From positions 1 to 44,071 of the forward strand of contig NZ_JACPOF010000006.1 in assembly GCF_016185115.1 (NCBI RefSeq): a stretch of DNA of 44,071 nt, given 5' to 3'. The position numbers were made by a program, and so were the translations under genes. The stretch is from Polaromonas sp. (GTDB lineage: Bacteria > Pseudomonadota > Gammaproteobacteria > Burkholderiales > Burkholderiaceae_C). Positions within the stretch are counted from its first letter, which is position 1. The number at the start of each line of letters is the position of its first letter. Below, piece by piece: positions 28,594-36,756 of this stretch. The notes beneath the pieces are model-generated. The model saw only the letters and a program-made list of their open reading frames with translations. It ran no database searches and was not told where the DNA came from.

Positions 28594-29829
28594 TCAGGCG
28601 CCCACGTTGCATTCGCGGCGCAGCAGGGCCAGAGCATCCTGCAGCGCGTAGTCATGGTCGCTCAGCAGCGTGCCCTCTGCCTCATCGACAAAGGCATCCC
28701 ACAGGTGCAGGTAGTCTGCCTGGTGCTGTTGGGGGGCATGGTCATGGATGAACTGGCGGGCCCGGTTGGTGTCCAGTCCCGACTTGCGGATCTTGCGCAG
28801 CAAGGTGGCGGCGGTTTTCTCGGTCAGCGCGGTCTTGGCCGGGTTGCCGGCGGACAGGCACAGGAACAGCGTCAGCAGGGAACTGTCGTCGTCATGTCCG
28901 GCGGTGGCCTTGTTCCAGGTGGCTGACGCGCTGCGGTCGAAGTGATCCACCTCGCTGAAGGCATCTTCCAGCCAGAAGTAGCGGCCCAGGAACGCTGGCG
29001 TGCGGTCAAACAGCTTGCGCGCAGGCACGGCGGCGTCCAGGATCTTGGGCAGGTCGCCGAGCACGGATTGGCGCACGCCGTCGACCACGGGCGCAAAGCG
29101 CGCCGGCAGGTCCTTGGGCAAGGGCAGCGTGAAGCCACCGGCGGCAGCGGCGTCGGCCGTTGCATATTTCTTGCGCAGCGCAGCGACCATTTTTTCAAAC
29201 GCGACCCAGTTGGGCATCTCGCTGCGCCGCGTGGCGTGGGCCAGCAGCGCGGTGCGCACCACGGCCTCGGCATCCTTGCCGGCCTCTTCCAGATCGGAGG
29301 CGTCCAGGCCCAGTGTGCCGGCCAGCCAGATGGCGGCATCGACCAGCAGCGCCACCTGCTGGCGCTGCGCCAGCTCCATCTGGTAGTCGGACAGGGGGCG
29401 CAGCGTCCATTTGGCCAGTAATGGGATCTGCTCGTCGGTGAATCCACCGCCTTCGTGCATGCCGAAGTGGCTGTTCTGCGGCATCGCAATCAGCGCCTTG
29501 AGCATGTCCGAGCCGCCCTTGGAGCGCGACAGGAAGGAGTGGTCGCGCAGGGATTCTGCTGCCTGGCGCAGGTCACCACCGGTGGATTGCTCCAGATACA
29601 GGCTCACCAGATTGACCATGCGGTCTCGGGCCTTCTCCAGTTCGGGGCGCAGGAATTCACTGCCAAAGTAGCGCGCGATCTGCACCATGCCCTTGGGGGC
29701 TTCAACGCAGATGGCGTCCAATTTGGCCTGGTTCAGAATGCCGTGCTGCACGCCATAGGCCAGCGCCTTCTCGAAGAAGGGGCGGGCATCGAACAGCGAA
29801 ATGGAGAGGGGCGGTGATGCAGTCTTCAT
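28594..29829 (-). CDS. Conserved-looking protein of unknown function, last gene of the J-domain cluster
   Basis: This 411-residue soluble protein is predicted mostly helical, without signal peptide or membrane segment. Notable parts are FFEKALAYGVQHGILNQAKLDAI, MHEGGGFTDEQIPLLAKW and FLGRYFWLEDAFSEVDHFDRSA. I recognise no domain and see no catalytic signature. Its start is three bases after the stop of the gene upstream (TAGCCGATG), so it is translationally coupled. The length and ordinary codon use argue for a real gene. Confidence 0.8.
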   Translation of the reverse strand: MKTASPPLSISLFDARPFFEKALAYGVQHGILNQAKLDAICVEAPKGMVQIARYFGSEFLRPELEKARDRMVNLVSLYLEQSTGGDLRQAAESLRDHSFLSRSKGGSDMLKALIAMPQNSHFGMHEGGGFTDEQIPLLAKWTLRPLSDYQMELAQRQQVALLVDAAIWLAGTLGLDASDLEEAGKDAEAVVRTALLAHATRRSEMPNWVAFEKMVAALRKKYATADAAAAGGFTLPLPKDLPARFAPVVDGVRQSVLGDLPKILDAAVPARKLFDRTPAFLGRYFWLEDAFSEVDHFDRSASATWNKATAGHDDDSSLLTLFLCLSAGNPAKTALTEKTAATLLRKIRKSGLDTNRARQFIHDHAPQQHQADYLHLWDAFVDEAEGTLLSDHDYALQDALALLRRECNVGA

Positions 29830-29832
29830 CGG

Positions 29833-30591
29833 CTAGATGGCGGATTCCTCGTCATCGTCCCGCGCGGCGGGCGTGGCCTTGCCGCGGTCGGTGTCACCGG
29901 TTTCGACCTTGCCGTCGTCTTCCTCGACTTCTGTTTCTTCCTCGTCGTCCAGGCCCAAGTCGTGGGCGCGGGCCTTGGCGCGCAGGACCATGACGGTTTC
30001 CATGAACAGGTCCGGGCATTCGTAGCGCAACAGCCAGGCCATTTGCATCCAGTCCTGGTCGGCGACCTCGTCGAGCTCCAGCTTAGGCGGTACATAGGCC
30101 GAGGCCAGCAGCGCGGATTCGGACAGCATTTCACCGTCGTCCTCGACCGAGTCAAAGGTGCCGGTGCGGGCAAAGGCCTCGATGCGGCTCCACTTTTCGG
30201 AGAAGTAGTCGGCCATGGCCTCGCTGCCGCCTTCCAGGTCGCCAATGGCGGTCAGAAACTCGACCGGGTCGGCATCCTCACGGAAGATCACGGAGTTCAT
30301 CATGCCGCGCAGGTGGGTGCGGGTCAGGTCCTTGTACTGTTTCTCGATGACGACGGCGCGGGCAAACATCTCGGGCGTCACCAACAGGTTGATGACGGAT
30401 TCCTTGGAGTTGTCGTACTCGCGGATTACGGCCAGGATGTCCTTGGGCGGCAACTGCTCCAGCACCACCATCAGGGCGCCGTCGCCCTCGGTGTCGGCCA
30501 GCTCCACCAGCGCGGATTCGGCGCCGACGATGTCGCCGGCCGCGATCAGGCTCTGGGTCTTGGTGATCAGGGCAAGGTGGTGGGTGCTCAT
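29833..30591 (-). CDS. Acidic-tailed protein of unknown function in the J-domain cluster
   Basis: This 252-residue soluble protein opens MSTHHLALITKTQSLIAAGD and has a helical, repeat-like body (ALVELADTEGDGALMVVLEQ). The last 45 residues are a strongly acidic disordered tail (DDEEETEVEEDDGK). I chose ATG 30591 with AAGGA upstream; the frame is open a little further. It begins seven bases after the preceding gene. No family is recognised. An acidic tail like this is shared with the next protein upstream, which suggests that they work together. Confidence 0.75.
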   Translation of the reverse strand: MSTHHLALITKTQSLIAAGDIVGAESALVELADTEGDGALMVVLEQLPPKDILAVIREYDNSKESVINLLVTPEMFARAVVIEKQYKDLTRTHLRGMMNSVIFREDADPVEFLTAIGDLEGGSEAMADYFSEKWSRIEAFARTGTFDSVEDDGEMLSESALLASAYVPPKLELDEVADQDWMQMAWLLRYECPDLFMETVMVLRAKARAHDLGLDDEEETEVEEDDGKVETGDTDRGKATPAARDDDEESAI

Positions 30592-30598
30592 GTGGGGT

Positions 30599-31120
30599 TC
30601 ATTCCTTGCGGTCAAAGCCTTGTTCGGCCAGCCAGTCGGCGCCGGCCTCGTCGCGGGTGCGGGCTTCCTGCTCCTCGTGGTCTTCTTCCTCGTCGGTTTC
30701 GGCGTCTTCGGCCCCGCTGGATTGGGGGTGCTCGGGCAGGTGGTACAGGTACTCCAGGCCGGCCGCCACGCACAGGAACCATTCGCCCATGGGTTGCTTC
30801 TGCACGGTTTGGATCAGCTCGCGCGTCCAGGGTTCCAGCGTCAGGGATTCGGCCAGGTTGTCCCACTCGGGCATTTCGTCGGGTTCCCGGCTGACCAGGT
30901 TGTCCATGACCGCCAATTCGGTGAAGCGGAAGGCCTTGTGGAAGACCACGGCCACCATCTCCGGGCTGAGTTCCAGCATGTGTACCAGGAATTCCATTTC
31001 CTTGCGGCGCTGGGCCAGGCGTTTGTCCAGGATGTGCACGCCTTCCGAATCAAAGGTCAGGTCATCCAGTTCTGCGTAGTAGGCCGAGCGCAGGTTGCGA
31101 AAGTAGGGAGAAATGTTCAT
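30599..31120 (-). CDS. Protein of unknown function with acidic tail, second gene of the J-domain cluster
   Basis: This 173-residue protein begins MNISPYFRNLRSAYYAELDD and is helical (RRKEMEFLVHMLELSPEMVA). It holds several Trp residues near WTRELIQTVQKQPMGEWFL, and its tail is acidic (AETDEEEDHEEQEA). There is no signal or membrane segment. It begins 13 bases after the J-domain gene. I do not recognise it. It could be a client or co-factor of the J-domain protein (inference from position). Confidence 0.75.
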   Translation of the reverse strand: MNISPYFRNLRSAYYAELDDLTFDSEGVHILDKRLAQRRKEMEFLVHMLELSPEMVAVVFHKAFRFTELAVMDNLVSREPDEMPEWDNLAESLTLEPWTRELIQTVQKQPMGEWFLCVAAGLEYLYHLPEHPQSSGAEDAETDEEEDHEEQEARTRDEAGADWLAEQGFDRKE

Positions 31121-31133
31121 GCGGGCATGGCTC

Positions 31134-31409
31134 TCAGATCAGGCGGTTGAAATAGGTTTGCCAGATTTCTCGGGCGGTATCGATGGGGCTGTCCAGCAGG
31201 TTGCGGCGTCGGTTGTCGTCGTAGGCCTGGCGCTTGGTGTCATCCGATAGCACGTCGTAGGCTTCCTGCACCGCCCGAAAGCGCGCCGGCGCCTGCGGGT
31301 CGGGGTTGCGGTCCGGGTGGAACAGCGACGCCTGTTGGCGAAACGCCTTCTTGATGTCGGCCAGGCGGGCCGCACTGCTGAGGCCCAGGGCTGCGTAGTG
31401 ATCTTTCAT
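31134..31409 (-). CDS. Small J-domain protein
   Basis: This 91-residue protein is essentially a lone J domain: DHYAALGLSSAARLADIKKAF, then the HPD tripeptide at 31-33 (FHPDRNPDPQA), and AYDVLSDDTKRQAYD. J domains stimulate the ATPase of DnaK-type chaperones. It lacks the Gly/Phe region and zinc fingers of DnaJ, so it probably recruits a chaperone to specific clients. It heads a tight cluster with three unrecognised genes. There is no clear ribosome binding site before the ATG; instead a hairpin plus T6 run lies just upstream. Confidence 0.9.
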   Translation of the reverse strand: MKDHYAALGLSSAARLADIKKAFRQQASLFHPDRNPDPQAPARFRAVQEAYDVLSDDTKRQAYDDNRRRNLLDSPIDTAREIWQTYFNRLI

Positions 31410-31412
31410 GCC

Positions 31413-31446
31413 AAAAAACGGGTGGCACAGTGACCTGTGCCGTCAC
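31413..31446 (-). promoter_or_regulatory. Terminator-like hairpin with an alternative stem ahead of the J-domain gene
   Basis: Read on the minus strand, GGCACAG-GTCA-CTGTGCC forms a perfect seven-base stem (31424-31441). It is followed by ACCCG and TTTTTT, and then the gene's ATG at 31409. This looks like an intrinsic terminator inside the leader. An alternative stem, GTGAC-N7-GTCAC (31430-31446), shares bases with it and would prevent it from forming. The layout suits an attenuator but could be the remnant of a terminator from a lost upstream gene. Confidence 0.45.
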
Positions 31447-31889
31447 GCGCTTGGACTTCTGAGGGAATGGTTCGGGACAACAGCAAGCGGGCTACCGGTG
31501 GGGCGACCTCAAACCGCACAGGCAGGAATCAGGGATGCGCCCAAACGGGACATCGGCTGCGTGGCGGTGAGTGGCATGAAACGGCTCCAACGGAAGTGCA
31601 TGTCGGATTTTACCGAATATGTGAAAAAGCACAGATGGTGCCCCCAAGTAACCCGGCGCGGTATTGGCTGGGAACACTGTTGCTGTTCTTGTCGTAATAA
31701 CCCTCTTGCGTGTCTTCCATGGATGTAAGTCAAACGAAAACAGATCGTGTGGACTACCCAATTGCTGGGCGTGACACTGACACATTCCTTCTGAACACCG
31801 GGCGGGTTCGCCCGTCCGCAGTTCCCCCAAAAAACGGCCCATTCAGGGCCTCTCTTCTTTCGCCTGCCCGTCTTCAACGAAAATCCGTG
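31447..31889. other. Intergenic stretch with hairpins, no recognised gene
   Basis: I see no convincing gene in these 440 bases between the J-domain leader and the left end of the IS21 element. It holds a CGGGCG-GGTT-CGCCCG hairpin (31799-31814) and the terminator at 31829-31850. The short open frames present have no recognisable motifs. Part may be the flank of a gene displaced by the IS. Confidence 0.5.
31829..31850 (-). terminator. Intrinsic terminator facing away from the IS21 element
   Basis: On the minus strand, GGCCC-TGAAT-GGGCC is followed by G and a run of six T. This is a standard intrinsic terminator for transcription coming from the right. No intact minus-strand gene lies to its right before the IS21 element, so it probably belonged to a gene removed or displaced by that insertion. 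Confidence 0.65.
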
Positions 31890-31900
31890 CCAACCCCCGA

Positions 31901-31944
31901 TGGCCACTCAAAGTGCTCCACTTATGGCCAGTCAAACTGCTCCA
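31901..31944 (+). repeat. Tandem terminal repeats at the left end of the IS21 element
   Basis: Two 20-base units at 31901-31920 and 31925-31944 match at 18 of 20 positions. Such multiple terminal repeats are the transposase binding sites in IS21 elements. A third related unit lies within istA. Confidence 0.75.
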
Positions 31945-32049
31945 CCCCGGCCACCGTAAATTGATGTGCTAAACGCGGCGCACCAGTAGTTCGGAGGCCA
32001 CTGGCAGGACGTTACTTTCACCCCCCTCACCTTCGAGGGGATAACAGGA

Positions 32050-33639
32050 GTGAACGTCTTGAAACTGCATTTGCAAACCACCATTTGGACCCTGCTTAAA
32101 GCCGGGTCCACCCAACGCCAGATTGAGCGCGCCACAGGCATTTCGCGCCACACGATACGGGCCTACAAGAAGAAGTTCGACAGTCAAAGCCCTGACCCGT
32201 CTCCAGATCCGTCGAGCGCGCCATTTCAAACTGCTCCACCCTGGCCACCGACTCCGCCAGCAGAACAACTGACCGGCGCCTCCATCTGCGAGCCCTACCG
32301 GGATTACGTCGAGGCCCAGTTGCGCCTCAAACGCAACGCCATGGCCATTTACCAAGACCTGGTCGATCAGTTCGGCTTCACGGGTGCCTACAACTCCGTC
32401 AAGCGCTTTACCGCCAAACTACGCTGGCGCGAACCAGAGCAGTTCGACCGCCTGGAGTTCTCGCCCGGCGAGGAGATGCAGGTCGACTACGGCGAGGGCG
32501 CGCCCACCCGCGTGCTGGGTACCACCCGCTACCGCAAACCCCGTCTGTTCGTGGCAACGCTGCGCTACTCCCGGCGCAGCTTTGGCAAAACCCCAAGTCA
32601 GCGCCGCGTGGTCTGGAAGTCCAGCCAGGAGACCTGGGCCAGGTTGCATGAACAGGCATGGCGCTACTTCGGTGGCTCCTGCCGATACGTGGTGCTGGAC
32701 AACCTCAAAGAGGGTGTACTCAAGCCCGACATCCACGAGCCCGAGCTCAACCCGGTTTACGCAGCCGCGCTCAAGCACTACGACGTCGTGGGTGACCCCG
32801 CCCGCGTGCGAGATCCCAATCGCAAAGGCACCGTCGAGAATGCCATCGGCCACACCCAGGCCACCGCCCTCAAAGGCCGGCGCTTTGAGACCATCGAGGA
32901 GCAGAACGACTTCCTTGAACACTGGGAAGTGACCTGGGCCGCCACCCGTATCCACGGCAGTGAGCGCCGCCAGGTGCAGGCCATGTTCGAAGAAGAGAGA
33001 CCCCACCTGCAAGCCCTACCCATCATGGGCATGCAGTATTTCACCGAGTCCCAGCGCACCGTCTACGACGACACCTGCGTGCGCGTTGACCACAGCAGCT
33101 ACGCCGCGCGCCCGGCCCCCATCGGCTCCCTGGTTCTGGTGCGCATCTTCGAGCACCGTATCGAGATTCGCGACCTCCAGTCCAAATCCCTGCTGCGCAC
33201 CCACCCGCGCGCCCAGCGCCCAGGAACGGTGGTATTGCCCAATGAGGAGCGCGTCTTCAACCCTTCGCGTGAGACCCTGTACATCCTCAACCAGGCCAAG
33301 GACATCGGCCCTCAGGTACATCGGCTGTGCCAGATGCTGTTTGGCATTGAGGGGCGTGTGGGCCAGCGCAAGCTCTGGGGCATCGTGGGCTTGGGCCGGA
33401 CCTACCCGCACCGCTTGGTCAACTCGGCTTGCGAGCGCGCCATGAGCGATGGAGTCTATAGCTACAAGCACGTCAAGGCCCTCACCGAGCGGCTGGTGGC
33501 CGACGCCTTGGCCGCCATCGACGCATCGCCAGAAACTCCCCCCGCTCAGGCCGAATTGCCCCTGACCCAGGAGCACCCCCTCATCCGCAGTCCTGATGAA
33601 TACGCAGACCTCTTTGCCCGCTGCAGCGCCCAGTCATAA
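32050..33639 (+). CDS. istA: IS21-family transposase IstA
   Basis: This 529-residue DDE recombinase has an N-terminal helix-turn-helix (AGSTQRQIERATGISRHTIR). Its catalytic core is marked by EEMQVDYGEG (first Asp), VVLDNLKEG (second Asp) and NRKGTVENAIGH (Glu). The start is GTG 32050 with GAGGGG upstream. A Pro/Ser-rich linker (SAPFQTAPPWPPTPP, about residues 57-72) is encoded by a copy of the element's own terminal repeat. The frame is complete. Confidence 0.95.
   Translation: MNVLKLHLQTTIWTLLKAGSTQRQIERATGISRHTIRAYKKKFDSQSPDPSPDPSSAPFQTAPPWPPTPPAEQLTGASICEPYRDYVEAQLRLKRNAMAIYQDLVDQFGFTGAYNSVKRFTAKLRWREPEQFDRLEFSPGEEMQVDYGEGAPTRVLGTTRYRKPRLFVATLRYSRRSFGKTPSQRRVVWKSSQETWARLHEQAWRYFGGSCRYVVLDNLKEGVLKPDIHEPELNPVYAAALKHYDVVGDPARVRDPNRKGTVENAIGHTQATALKGRRFETIEEQNDFLEHWEVTWAATRIHGSERRQVQAMFEEERPHLQALPIMGMQYFTESQRTVYDDTCVRVDHSSYAARPAPIGSLVLVRIFEHRIEIRDLQSKSLLRTHPRAQRPGTVVLPNEERVFNPSRETLYILNQAKDIGPQVHRLCQMLFGIEGRVGQRKLWGIVGLGRTYPHRLVNSACERAMSDGVYSYKHVKALTERLVADALAAIDASPETPPAQAELPLTQEHPLIRSPDEYADLFARCSAQS
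32226..32250 (+). repeat. Terminal-repeat copy inside the istA coding region
   Basis: These 25 bases match the left-end sequence at 31932-31956 at 24 of 25 positions (TCAAACTGCTCCACC core). They encode a proline-rich linker of IstA, so the same sequence serves as possible binding site and as coding sequence. Confidence 0.7.
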
Positions 33640-33646
33640 CCCCCAT

Positions 33647-33670
33647 CCATTTCCATTTCCATTTCCATTT
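33647..33670 (+). repeat. Four tandem CCATTT units between istA and istB
   Basis: CCATTT is repeated four times directly after the istA stop. It forms a simple hexanucleotide array that could vary in length by slippage. It lies in the 48-base gap before istB. Confidence 0.8.
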
Positions 33671-33687
33671 TTGATCGAGATACTTCC

Positions 33688-34455
33688 ATGACCCTCAATG
33701 AGATTGAACGCGCCCTGCGCGAACTGCGCCTGTCAGGCATTGCCGCCACCTTGAACACCCGCGTGATGCAGGCCCAAAGCTCCCAGGAGCCGTTCCTCGA
33801 CACCTTTGCCTCCATGCTGCAGGACGAACTGGATCGGCGCCGCTCGCGTGTAACCGAGCGCCGATTCAAGCAATCTGGACTCGATGAACGCTTGAGCCTG
33901 GCTGACTTTGACTGGCGCTTTAACCCCAAGATACCCAGGCAGGCTTGCTTCGAGCTGCACAGCCTCAAATTCATTACCGAGGGCGCAAATGCCCTGATCA
34001 TTGGCAAACCCGGAACCGGTAAAAGTCACGTGGCCAAGGCGGTGGCCTACCAGGCAACCCTGCAGGGCTACAGCGTCAAGTACGTCGAGGCCGACAGCGA
34101 CTTTGCGAAGTTCGGCCTGGCCACCCAGGCCGAACAAGCCAAGATTCTGCTGACCTACACAGACCCGGATTTGCTCGTCTTGGACGATCTCTTTCTGGCC
34201 CGGCGCATTGCCGAAGTGAGTGCGGAGTTGCTGCAGGCAATCGTCCATCAGCGCTACAAGCTGCGCCGCTCCATTGTTGTGACGTCAAACCGCGTGGTCC
34301 AGGACTGGGGCAAATATCTGGGCGACACCACCATGGGCAGCACGATCCTGGATCGCCTCATGCACCGCGCCCACATGCTCGACTTCGAAGGCAAGAGCTA
34401 TCGACTCAGGCAAGCGGTAGCTCGAATGGCAGCACCAGCGCCCATCGATTCATAA
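33688..34455 (+). CDS. istB: IS21-family helper ATPase IstB
   Basis: This 255-residue AAA+ protein helps IstA choose targets. Walker A is IGKPGTGKSHVAKA and Walker B is LLVLDDLF; sensor 1 lies in VVTSNR and the late SYRLRQ segment is conserved. The N-terminal helical domain is also complete. The reading frame is intact, so activity in trans is possible even if the element itself can no longer move. Confidence 0.95.
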   Translation: MTLNEIERALRELRLSGIAATLNTRVMQAQSSQEPFLDTFASMLQDELDRRRSRVTERRFKQSGLDERLSLADFDWRFNPKIPRQACFELHSLKFITEGANALIIGKPGTGKSHVAKAVAYQATLQGYSVKYVEADSDFAKFGLATQAEQAKILLTYTDPDLLVLDDLFLARRIAEVSAELLQAIVHQRYKLRRSIVVTSNRVVQDWGKYLGDTTMGSTILDRLMHRAHMLDFEGKSYRLRQAVARMAAPAPIDS

Positions 34456-34549
34456 ACCCCGCAGGGCAAGCGCATTTAGCTATCATTTTTGCAGTGTTTT
34501 TTTTCGTACCGCAGCCATATAGAAGAAAGCAGCGGCTGCCGTGCATTGT

Positions 34550-34798
34550 TCACAAACTCTCAGCCGTCGTCGCAACCCCATAGACCTTCCCGCTTCTGGG
34601 GTCAACATGCAACACCACCTTGGACCCTTTGGAGCCCAAATACTTGCGGGTCATGCTGGCACGTGCCGTGGGGGAGCCGTTTTGCTCCTTGCGCATCTCA
34701 AAGCTCTCTTTTGAGATGGCTTGCAGTTTGCCTAGCAGTGCGCCTTCGCTTTCGCCTGCATCGAATTGGTCTTTAATCTGAGTAAGCGTCAATGGCAT
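34550..34798 (-). CDS. Small hypothetical protein paired with the DUF2779-type nuclease gene
   Basis: This 82-residue protein begins MPLTLTQIKDQFDAGESEGA at ATG 34798, behind a strong AAGGAG. It is basic in the second half (MTRKYLGSKGSKVVLHVDPR), with no signal peptide or membrane segment. I recognise no family. It lies 68 bases after the nuclease gene on the same strand, so the two are probably co-transcribed. Base composition looks less GC-rich than the surroundings. Confidence 0.65.
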   Translation of the reverse strand: MPLTLTQIKDQFDAGESEGALLGKLQAISKESFEMRKEQNGSPTARASMTRKYLGSKGSKVVLHVDPRSGKVYGVATTAESL

Positions 34799-34866
34799 GG
34801 AATATCTCCTTGGGGTGTTGTGACAGGTAGAGAAAATCTTCGCGATGCTTGAATAGCAGCGATGCG

Positions 34867-36342
34867 TTATGCAGCAGTGGCGTTCTCAAAATAGTGTGCA
34901 ATCTTGACCATGGCCAACGTGTCCCTCTCGCAATAGATGAGCAGGGCATTGCGTAGCTGGTCACGCCGGTGGTGTGGGGTATCGGCATGCAAGACTTCTG
35001 CAAATGCTTCCTGCGCCATGCCTCCATTGCCAACCTCCAGTCCGTCGTAGGCCAGTTCAGGCGCAATGGTGGGCAGCACTGCCTTGATCGACCATGAGCC
35101 ACGCATGTCCGGGTGGTCGTAGTTTTCGCGGGCCACGGGTAACAGATCAAACATGCGTTCGATGATGTTGTTCAGCGCAGGCGCAAGGTCAGGAAGACTC
35201 TCGGCCAATTCGCGCAGGCGCGTGCGCTCGAATGCGGCGTTATAGACGATAACTGCGCCAGCGTTACCGACTGTTGAGATGAGTGACTCTGCGAATGGGC
35301 GTCTGGGGTCGCCACTGCCATCTGCCAGGAAGGCCGTGTGCGTCATACTGCCTTTTGACGCCTCAATATGGCACGACCACTGAAACGGAACTTGATCGTA
35401 GGGGCTGGTGCCAGCCCAAATTGGCACCACAAACTGCATGGTTTCAAAATCGATGTAATAGCGCGGGTAGCCCAATGCGCGAACGTGTTCGCCGGCCAGC
35501 GGTGCCAGCTCTGGTGTGTCGTGTTTGGTCGCACGCCATACACGCACATGCATGGGTTTGCTGAGGCGGGCCTCCGGAACGTCGCGGAGGTCAACAAACC
35601 CTTCGGATCGCAAGCTGGCAGCCAAAGCCCCACCATAGGGCAAGATTTCAATAGGAAACTGGTCTTCCGCGGGGGTGAGGGCGACTGCCTGAGGCGAGCA
35701 ATATGTGATGAAAGGACACTCAAACGGTGAATGACATTGGTCACCAGGTGCCAGGTTGGGCTCATTGCCCGCCAGTGTGGCCCGGGCTGCGGCAATCCAA
35801 TCTGGCACCTGTTGTTCCAAGGGGCGAATCTGTTCCGTGATATCTGCATGGTGCAACAGACCGCGATAGTCATTGCCACCTTGGTACACAAAGCTTCTGT
35901 TTATATGTGCGATTTCCACTCGTGACAAATCAAGCCCGGAGCCACGCGCAACCCAGGTCTGGACTGCCGCATCTGCCTGGTGATAGTCCTTTACACCGGT
36001 GGATGATTTGACCTCGGCCATGCGGTATTGACCGGCATCGGGTAGCAGCAGGTCAGCACGAACCAAGACGCCTTGGTGTTGAAAAGTTGCCTCAAAAATG
36101 GGGGAGCTTCTACTTTTGAGCGCATCCTGCGTGGCCTCCATGGCCTGCCTCAGACTGTCCCCATCAATCAACACACCATCCGGGTAAATGGAACGAGCCA
36201 CCTCGCCAACGTTGGTGCCGGCTGCCATACGAGCCTCTGTTGGGCCTTCTACTTGGAGCAAGTCAGGCCGGTTGATCTGCAACCACAGGCGCTTTGGACA
36301 TTGCCGATGCACAATGATGCGCGACTTGGAGAGCCCTACCAT
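34867..36342 (-). CDS. DUF2779-type protein: Cas4-like PD-(D/E)xK nuclease joined to a DnaQ-like exonuclease
   Basis: This 491-residue protein has two nuclease modules. The first has RADLLL (D97) and AEVKSS (E110, K112), a PD-(D/E)xK core. C15 (CPKRLWL) together with C203, C209 and C215 is spaced like the iron-sulfur cysteines of Cas4/AddB nucleases. The second is a DEDD-type RNase H fold with D298 and E300 (YYIDFETMQF), N368 (VIVYNAAFER) and D474 (YCERDTLAMV). The architecture points to DNA processing, perhaps repair or phage defence, but no partner gene settles this. ATG 36342 has GAGG upstream. It sits beside a broken IS. Confidence 0.85.
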   Translation of the reverse strand: MVGLSKSRIIVHRQCPKRLWLQINRPDLLQVEGPTEARMAAGTNVGEVARSIYPDGVLIDGDSLRQAMEATQDALKSRSSPIFEATFQHQGVLVRADLLLPDAGQYRMAEVKSSTGVKDYHQADAAVQTWVARGSGLDLSRVEIAHINRSFVYQGGNDYRGLLHHADITEQIRPLEQQVPDWIAAARATLAGNEPNLAPGDQCHSPFECPFITYCSPQAVALTPAEDQFPIEILPYGGALAASLRSEGFVDLRDVPEARLSKPMHVRVWRATKHDTPELAPLAGEHVRALGYPRYYIDFETMQFVVPIWAGTSPYDQVPFQWSCHIEASKGSMTHTAFLADGSGDPRRPFAESLISTVGNAGAVIVYNAAFERTRLRELAESLPDLAPALNNIIERMFDLLPVARENYDHPDMRGSWSIKAVLPTIAPELAYDGLEVGNGGMAQEAFAEVLHADTPHHRRDQLRNALLIYCERDTLAMVKIAHYFENATAA

Positions 36343-36470
36343 TTGTACCTCACCTTTTATTGTGATTTTGGTCTGAGTCTAGCTTGGTTATATACGCAGG
36401 TGGATTGCTTCAAGTCACGCCAGGATCAATCAAGTTACAGTTTCATATTGGCAACCACCTTGGTGAATGA

Positions 36471-36752
36471 ATGACATCGACAACCGATCCAGACCCAACT
36501 TCTGCGTCCACTCCCGCCACGCCCCAACCCCGCAACCCCCTGCATGGCAAGACGCTGGAGGCCATCGTCACGGAATTGGTCGACCACTATGGCTGGGCCG
36601 GTTTGGGCGAGCGCATTCCAGTGCGCTGCTTCACACACGACCCCAGCGTGGCTTCGAGCCTGAAGTTTTTGCGCAAGACACCCTGGGCCCGTGACAAGGT
36701 GGAGGGGCTTTACCTCTTCATGCTGCGCGAAGCCCGCCGCCAGGGACAATGA
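36471..36752 (+). CDS. VF530 family (DUF2132) protein
   Basis: This 93-residue protein matches the VF530 family over nearly all its length: [40 protein letters not shown] and [10 protein letters not shown]. The fold is a small helical domain thought to bind DNA. The first 20 residues are a Thr/Pro-rich leader. The start is taken at ATG 36471 although no strong ribosome binding site is seen. It runs four bases ahead of slyX. Confidence 0.9.
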   Translation: MTSTTDPDPTSASTPATPQPRNPLHGKTLEAIVTELVDHYGWAGLGERIPVRCFTHDPSVASSLKFLRKTPWARDKVEGLYLFMLREARRQGQ

Positions 36753-36756
36753 GCGC

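Larger units (their letters stand above)
31890..34478 (+). mobile_element. IS21-family insertion sequence, right end apparently missing
   Basis: The element holds istA and istB in the usual order. The left end carries two 20-base repeats, TGGCCACTCAAAGTGCTCCA and TGGCCAGTCAAACTGCTCCA. IS21 elements normally end in an inverted copy of such repeats at the right. Nothing like TGGAGCA...TTTGA...TGGCCA follows istB. IS-like sequence seems to run out near 34478 at CATTTAGCTATCATTTTTGC. Both outer limits are estimates, and no target duplication was found. Confidence 0.75.

Noticed and set aside
33647..33670. CCATTT repeats as a CRISPR-like array
   Set aside because: Units are six bases long with no spacers and there are no cas genes nearby; it is a simple tandem repeat.
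34867..36342. Cas4-like module as part of a CRISPR system
   Set aside because: There is no repeat array and no cas1 or cas2, and the fusion with a DEDD exonuclease is typical of DUF2779-type proteins.
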